From Xestospongia muta (Eukaryota; Porifera; Demospongiae; Haplosclerida; Petrosiidae), in NCBI GenBank assembly GCA_963693285.1, contig OY848931.1, positions 1,741,001 through 1,805,000 of the forward strand: a stretch of 64,000 nucleotides of DNA, written 5' to 3'. The notes beneath the pieces were generated by a model. That model did no database searches. It was not told where the DNA came from and worked only from the letters and a program-made list of their open reading frames with translations. The position numbers were made by a program, and so were the translations under genes. Below are positions 52,367 through 64,000 of this stretch, one piece after another (position 1 is the first letter of the stretch; every line of letters starts with the position of its first letter).

Positions 52367-54494
52367 ATGGCAAGTTCTTGGACATTGAGAGAACCTTTAG
52401 AAGAAGATGATCCTGAAATTAATGCTTTGATTAAGATGGAGAAAGAACGTCAAAGATGTGGATTAGAGCTTATTGCATCAGAGGTAATTTAACTGATGAA
52501 AAAATGTCTAAATTTATTGCAATATTAGAACTTTGCTAGTCGTTCAGTGTTGGAGGCACTAGGAAGTTGTCTTAATAATAAATACTCTGAAGGATACCCT
52601 GGTCAGCGGTACTATGGTGGTAATGAGATAATTGACAAAATTGAGATACTTTGTCAAAAGAGAGCTTTGGAAGCATTTCACCTTGACCCAAATAAATGGG
52701 GTGTTAATGTCCAACCTTACTCAGGTAAAAGAGAAATGACTTGATTTCCTACACACACACACACACACATATATATATAAGTATGTATGTAGTATAATTG
52801 AACTTTGACCTCGACTTACAAATTCCTTATCTAAGTTTGTTGTCTAAATAATTCCTTATGTTTGTTCTATGTTTTATTTAAATAGGATCTCCTGCCAACT
52901 TTGCTGCATATACTGGTGTCCTTAATCCACATGATCGTATTATGGGACTTGATTTACCAGATGGAGGACAGTAAGTATTACGTTTATCTCAACTTGGAAC
53001 ATTATTTCTATTGCTATTATTAGTCTTACTCATGGTTTTATGAGAGGATCTCAACGAGTTTCTGCAACTTCCAAATTTTTTGAATCTATGCCTTATCATA
53101 TTGATGTAAGAAATGTGTTTGTTTTCAGTCTGTACTCTCACTCTCTCTCTCTTTCTCTCACACACACACACACACACACACTTTCTCTCTCTCTTACACA
53201 CACTTTCTCTCTCTAACAGGTAAAGACAGGACTCATTGATTATGATCAGTTGGAAGTGTTTGCTAAATCATTTCATCCTCGTTTGATTATTGCTGGAACT
53301 AGTGCCTATTCACGCTGCATTGATTACGAGAGAATGAGAAAGGTTTATTTTATACTTAATTACTTATTATAACTATTAACTCAATAACAGATAGCAGACC
53401 AAAATGGAGCCTACTTGTTATCAGACATAGCCCACATCAGTGGTCTGATTGCTGCTCAAGTATGTTAAATCATATGTGTATAAACCTCTAGTTCTCTTAA
53501 ATGACTAACTGAAAGGATTACCTCATCCATTTTTTTAAGGTTATTCCAAGTCCATTTGATCATTCTCACATTGTGACCACTACTACACATAAAACTCTCC
53601 GAGGTGCTCGAGCTGGTATGATCTTTTATCGTAAAGGTGTTAAGGAAGTCAACAAACAAGGAAAAGAAATTATGTATGATTTTGAGAAGAAAATCAATGC
53701 AGCTGTTTTCCCTGCTTTACAAGGAGGTCCTCATAATCATGCAATTGCTGCAGTAGCTGTAACATTAAAACAAGTCAGTTGGTATATGATACTTGAGTTG
53801 TTAAATTATCTTATGTTCATTTAGGCTTGTCGACCTGAGTTTATAACTTACCAAGAGCAGGTTGTGAAGAATGCTAAAGCAATGTCTGAAACTCTTATGT
53901 CATGTGGTTATAATATTATGTCTGGTGGTACAGATACACATCTTATGTTACTTGATCTTCACAGCACTGGTTAGTGAAGTGGAAAGAAACTGACATTAAT
54001 AGCATAACTTTTTAATGGAACTTTTTCCAGCTATCTATTCTTTGTGATGTTTTTTGTAAACATATCTAGGTATGGATGGCTCTGGTTCAAAAGTTGAATG
54101 GGTATTGGAACTAGCAGCTATTACAGCCAATAAGAATACTGTCCCTGGTGATAAAAATGCTATAAGTCCTAATGGAATTCGTCTTGGTAAGTTATCTCTA
54201 TATTTCTTTATTTGACAATGACATATACATACATTTATAGGTACTCCAGCACTCACTTCAAGATATATGGTTGAAGATGATATGAGACAAGTGGCTAGGT
54301 TTATTGATGAAGGAGTAAAGATTGCTACTGAAGTTAATACTAAAGTTGTTGCTGGTAGTGGCAAGTCAACTACTAAAAAGTTTAAAGAATTTCTAGCAAA
54401 AGATGACGAGGCTATGGCTAAGATAAATGAGCTGAAGGGCAGAGTGGAAGATTTTGCTAAAAAATTTCCAATTCCTGGTTTTGATGATAAATAA
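52367..54494 (+). CDS. SHMT, serine hydroxymethyltransferase, copy 2
   Basis: Same exon layout as copy 1. All family residues that copy 1 has lost are present: [21 protein letters not shown], and [11 protein letters not shown] with the PLP lysine. It reads G-S-Q-R-V-S where copy 1 has G-S-P-R-V-S, and G-M-D-G-S-G where copy 1 has G-M-N-G-S-G. The start is at 52367 and the stop at 54494. The frame and all GT-AG sites checked are intact. Expected to be a working, probably cytosolic enzyme of one-carbon metabolism. The upstream spacer to the XYLB-copy stop (about 390 bp) presumably holds its promoter. Confidence 0.92.
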
Positions 54495-54667
54495 TATTGT
54501 TATGTAGACTTATCGAAATGATATTTTGTTATGAATTATTCATCAAGCAGCAATTTCCGCTGTTTATTCTTAATCATTAGTGATGATGTCATAATGATGT
54601 CTTTATTACATGACGGTCACGACAAGAAGTGACTGAATAGTGATATTAGATCTTACTCGTGATTCAG

Positions 54668-54812
54668 TCTGAATTAAACAAAATATTAATTTGTTTAATG
54701 ATAATAATGATTTCATTTACTTCAGTGTCTTCAATAGCTATAGAATTTACAATGTTCAACTTTGCAATTTGATTTCCAGTAAATCTCTATATAAAGGAAA
54801 ATGAAATTAAAA
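54668..54812 (-). repeat. Inverted XYLB exon fragment, unit 2
   Basis: Same inverted segment as at 48,812. It keeps the ACT Thr codon of copy 1 rather than the ACA found in forward copies 2-4. Confidence 0.85.
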
Positions 54813-54960
54813 TAGCCTGTCATAAAGTATATTTCTTAATATTTAACCTGGACACTAGGGGGTGGAGTTTGGATATATTAGTATATTACATAGTAGTTAT
54901 GTACCATAGCTTAATTGCATAAATAAACCCCACCCCTATTTAATAAGTTTTATTTTTTAG

Positions 54961-55455
54961 AACATGATAAAGCAAAGAGCAATGAGAGTGCTAAAACAAA
55001 AGACTGTATGAGAACCAACTTGAAGGGGTACGTAATCAATCCTTCAACATGGAATAGGCCAATTTCGCTACACAAATGTTGAAAGACACAAAAACAACAG
55101 TAGATGCAATAAAAAGGCGGACTCAAAGATATGAAGAAATACTATAAGCAAGTAGATATAGGCAAAATAGAAGTAAGTAAACCTCAATATCATTGGTCCC
55201 AAGTATGAAATACATAGGTTGCTATATAATACCATACTCCTATTGTGTGCTGAGCTATTTAACACTTGCCAGTTAAAACAAGTTTTAACCTAACTTGTAC
55301 TACTGTTAATTCAACTCAATCTTGTGACAGTCACATGATGTCATGTGTCACCAGTTACACCATTAACAGCTGTATCTATTATATGACAGGATCTTCAAGA
55401 TCAAATGGAGGACATGATGGAAACTGCTAATGAAGTTCAAGATGTATTAGGACAG
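54961..55455 (+). pseudogene. CHMP5 fragment, broken, unit 2
   Basis: Same two pieces and same disabling changes as in unit 1, so the decay preceded the tandem duplication. Confidence 0.8.
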
Positions 55456-57805
<2,350 letters not shown>

Positions 57806-58197
57806 ATATAATGATATTGATTGATTGAATGATTGCTCTGACTATTTCTAATTTTGAGTTAATTTTATGTTATGAGGATGTTATTAACAAATTGTGTGCT
57901 ATGTTTTCACATTATGTTCTAATTCCCTTTCCTGTAATCAAAATAACCACCTGTATAGGAAATGTGTCTTCTTTTATACACACTGTTTTCTTTGTTCAAA
58001 GCCTAAGGAAAGTCTTGGTCTTTTATTGTTGCTAGTTGCGACAATAAAACGTACTATAATATAGAAGACTAAGGAATGCTAAGTACTCTTTTTTCAGAAC
58101 AGTAAGTAAAGATGCCTCCATTACATAATAACTCTATTAGTTCACGTATTTAAAGGTCAGGATAGTTGTTGCTAGTAGTCGGTTGAATTCTGTTGCA

Positions 58198-60325
58198 ATG
58201 GCAAGTTCTTGGACATTGAGAGAACCTTTAGAAGAAGATGATCCTGAAATTAATGCTTTGATTAAGATGGAGAAAGAACGTCAAAGATGTGGATTAGAGC
58301 TTATTGCATCAGAGGTAATTTAACTGATGAAAAAATGTCTAAATTTATTGCAATATTAGAACTTTGCTAGTCGTTCAGTGTTGGAGGCACTAGGAAGTTG
58401 TCTTAATAATAAATACTCTGAAGGATACCCTGGTCAGCGGTACTATGGTGGTAATGAGATAATTGACAAAATTGAGATACTTTGTCAAAAGAGAGCTTTG
58501 GAAGCATTTCACCTTGACCCAAATAAATGGGGTGTTAATGTCCAACCTTACTCAGGTAAAAGAGAAATGACTTGATTTCCTACACACACACACACACACA
58601 TATATATATAAGTATGTATGTAGTATAATTGAACTTTGACCTCGACTTACAAATTCCTTATCTAAGTTTGTTGTCTAAATAATTCCTTATGTTTGTTCTA
58701 TGTTTTATTTAAATAGGATCTCCTGCCAACTTTGCTGCATATACTGGTGTCCTTAATCCACATGATCGTATTATGGGACTTGATTTACCAGATGGAGGAC
58801 AGTAAGTATTACGTTTATCTCAACTTGGAACATTATTTCTATTGCTATTATTAGTCTTACTCATGGTTTTATGAGAGGATCTCAACGAGTTTCTGCAACT
58901 TCCAAATTTTTTGAATCTATGCCTTATCATATTGATGTAAGAAATGTGTTTGTTTTCAGTCTGTACTCTCACTCTCTCTCTCTTTCTCTCACACACACAC
59001 ACACACACACACTTTCTCTCTCTCTTACACACACTTTCTCTCTCTAACAGGTAAAGACAGGACTCATTGATTATGATCAGTTGGAAGTGTTTGCTAAATC
59101 ATTTCATCCTCGTTTGATTATTGCTGGAACTAGTGCCTATTCACGCTGCATTGATTACGAGAGAATGAGAAAGGTTTATTTTATACTTAATTACTTATTA
59201 TAACTATTAACTCAATGACAGATAGCAGACCAAAATGGAGCCTACTTGTTATCAGACATAGCCCACATCAGTGGTCTGATTGCTGCTCAAGTATGTTAAA
59301 TCATATGTGTATAAACCTCTAGTTCTCTTAAATGACTAACTGAAAGGATTACCTCATCCATTTTTTTAAGGTTATTCCAAGTCCATTTGATCATTCTCAC
59401 ATTGTGACCACTACTACACATAAAACTCTCCGAGGTGCTCGAGCTGGTATGATCTTTTATCGTAAAGGTGTTAAGGAAGTCAACAAACAAGGAAAAGAAA
59501 TTATGTATGATTTTGAGAAGAAAATCAATGCAGCTGTTTTCCCTGCTTTACAAGGAGGTCCTCATAATCATGCAATTGCTGCAGTAGCTGTAACATTAAA
59601 ACAAGTTAGTTGGTATATGATACTTGAGTTGTTAAGTTATCTTATGTTCATTTAGGCTTGTCGACCTGAGTTTATAACTTACCAAGAGCAGGTTGTGAAG
59701 AATGCTAAAGCAATGTCTGAAACTCTTATGTCATGTGGTTATAATATTATGTCTGGTGGTACAGATACACATCTTATGTTACTTGATCTTCACAGCACTG
59801 GTTAGTGAAGTGGAAAGAAACTGACATTGATAGCATAACTTTTTAATGGAACTTTTTCCAGCTATCTATTCTTTGTGATGTTTTTTGTAAACATATCTAG
59901 GTATAGATGGTTCTGGTTCAAAAGTTGAATGGGTATTGGAACTAGCAGCTATTACAGCCAATAAGAATACTGTCCCTGGTGATAAAAATGCTATAAGTCC
60001 TAATGGAATTCGTCTTGGTAAGTTATCTCTATATTTCTTTATTTGACAATGACATATACATACATTTATAGGTACTCCAGCACTCACTTCAAGATATATG
60101 GTTGAAGATGATATGAGACAAGTGGCTAGGTTTATTGATGAAGGAGTAAAGATTGCTATTGAAGTTAATACTAAAGTTGTTGCTGGTAGTGGCAAGTCAA
60201 CTACTAAAAAGTTTAAAGAATTTCTAGCAAAAGATGACGAGGCTATGGCTAAGATAAATGAGCTGAAGGGCAGAGTGGAAGATTTTGCTAAAAAATTTCC
60301 AATTCCTGGTTTTGATGATAAATAA
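58198..60325 (+). CDS. SHMT, serine hydroxymethyltransferase, copy 3
   Basis: Intact copy, start 58198, stop 60325, almost identical to copy 2. It keeps N-F-A-S-R, K-Y-S-E-G-Y and T-T-T-T-H-K. One difference is G-I-D-G-S-G (ATA) where copy 2 has G-M-D-G-S-G; another is I-A-I-E-V-N where copy 2 has I-A-T-E-V-N. Expected to be catalytically active. With copy 2 it may raise SHMT dosage. Confidence 0.92.
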
Positions 60326-60498
60326 TATTGTTATGTAGACTTATCGAAATGATATTTTGTTATGAATTATTCATTAAGCGGCAATTTCTGCTGTTTATTC
60401 TTAATCATTAGTGATGATGTCATAATGATGTCTTTATTACATGACGGTCACGACAAGAAGTGACTGAATAGTGATATTAGATCTTACTCGTGATTCAG

Positions 60499-60643
60499 TC
60501 TGAATTAAACAAAATATTAATTTGTTTAATAATAATAATGATTTCATTTACTTCAGTGTCTTCAATAGCTATAGAATTTACAATGTTCAACTTTGCAATT
60601 TGATTTCCAGTAAATCTCTATATAAAGGAAAATGAAATTAAAA
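60499..60643 (-). repeat. Inverted XYLB exon fragment, unit 3
   Basis: Third copy of the inverted segment, in the same place after the SHMT stop. Confidence 0.85.
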
Positions 60644-60791
60644 TAGCCTGTCATAAAGTATATTTCTTAATGTTTAACCTGGACACTAGGGGGTGGAGTT
60701 TGGATATATTAGTATATTACATAGTAGTTATGTACCATAGCTTAATTGCATAAATAAACCCCACCCCTATTTAATAAGTTTTATTTTTTAG

Positions 60792-61286
60792 AACATGATA
60801 AAGCAAAGAGCAATGAGAGTGCTAAAACAAAAGACTGTATGAGAACCAACTTGAAGGGGTACGTAATCAATCCTTCAACATGGAATAGGCCAATTTCGCT
60901 ACACAAATGTTGAAAGACACAAAAACAACAGTAGATGCAATAAAAAGGCGGACTCAAAGATATGAAGAAATACTATAAGCAAGTAGATATAGGCAAAATA
61001 GAAGTAAGTAAACCTCAATATCATTGGTCCCAAGTATGAAATACATAGGTTGCTATATAATACCATACTCCTATTGTGTGCTGAGCTATTTAACACTTGC
61101 CAGTTAAAACAAGTTTTAACCTAACTTGTACTACTGTTAATTCAACTCAATCTTGTGACAGTCACATGATGTCATGTGTCACCAGTTACACCATTAACAG
61201 CTGTATCTATTATATGACAGGATCTTCAAGATCAAATGGAGGACATGATGGAAACTGCTAATGAAGTTCAAGATGTATTAGGACAG
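60792..61286 (+). pseudogene. CHMP5 fragment, broken, unit 3
   Basis: Same structure and same stop and frameshifts as the other two. Confidence 0.8.
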
Positions 61287-63811
<2,525 letters not shown>

Positions 63812-64000
63812 ATATAATGATATTGATTGATTGAATGATTGCTCTGACTATTTCTAATTTTGAGTTAATTTTATGTTATGAGGATGTTATTAACGAATTG
63901 TGTGCTTTATTGTACTAATTCCCTTCATGTGATCAAAATAACCACCTGTATAGGAGGTGTGTCTCCTTTTATTACACGCTGTTTTCTTTGTTCAAAGGAA
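63812..64000 (+). other. Spacer after XYLB copy 4, cut by window end
   Basis: Matches the XYLB-SHMT spacer of other units but with a short deletion (about 63,905) and extra substitutions. A fourth SHMT would be expected just beyond 64,000. Confidence 0.6.

Overview
This window is nuclear DNA from an animal, most likely a demosponge with an Amphimedon-type genome. The evidence is AT-rich sequence, very short gene spacing, many small GT-AG introns (about 50 nt upward), and conserved metazoan genes (ETS factor, ADAR, an intraflagellar-transport subunit, ATXN7L3). The sponge assignment is inference from genome style; no species marker was seen.

Left and middle (1-32,716) is ordinary, tightly packed housekeeping sequence: the 3' half of TTC21B/IFT139 (+), a very short ETS-domain factor (-), a CSAD/GAD-like PLP decarboxylase (-), a large ankyrin-repeat protein (-), AARSD1 (-), MCM6 (+), a two-RRM hnRNP (-), HIBADH (+), ATXN7L3 (+), an ADAR2-like RNA-editing deaminase (-) and CCT5 (-). 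Divergent pairs share short promoters. Two of these (AARSD1/MCM6 and CCT5/XYLB) contain the same perfect 12-bp NRF1-type palindrome. Long CT microsatellites sit in introns, always with CT on the sense strand and usually directly before a 3' splice site.

The accessory region starts at 32,804. XYLB (xylulose kinase) has a 10.6-kb second intron holding seven intronless genes and one relic of a multi-membrane-spanning protein family that I do not recognise. This nested, same-strand array (33,498-43,422) is the best candidate for something undescribed. Members share a core motif around F-D-P-V-S-N and L-L-R-D-C-L-A-G-Y. Five of them carry a conserved 16-bp element upstream, and three tails encode an acidic dileucine sorting motif (one only beyond a frameshift).

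From 43,695 to the window end lies a tandem array of about 5.85-5.94-kb units. Each holds XYLB exons 3 to last, a complete SHMT (serine hydroxymethyltransferase) gene, an inverted fragment of an XYLB exon, and a broken piece of CHMP5. Only the first XYLB copy can join to exons 1-2; copies 2-4 are headless, with CHMP5 sequence fused into exon 3. Three complete SHMT genes are visible. The first has lost three near-invariant residues, including one beside the PLP lysine, while copies 2 and 3 look intact.
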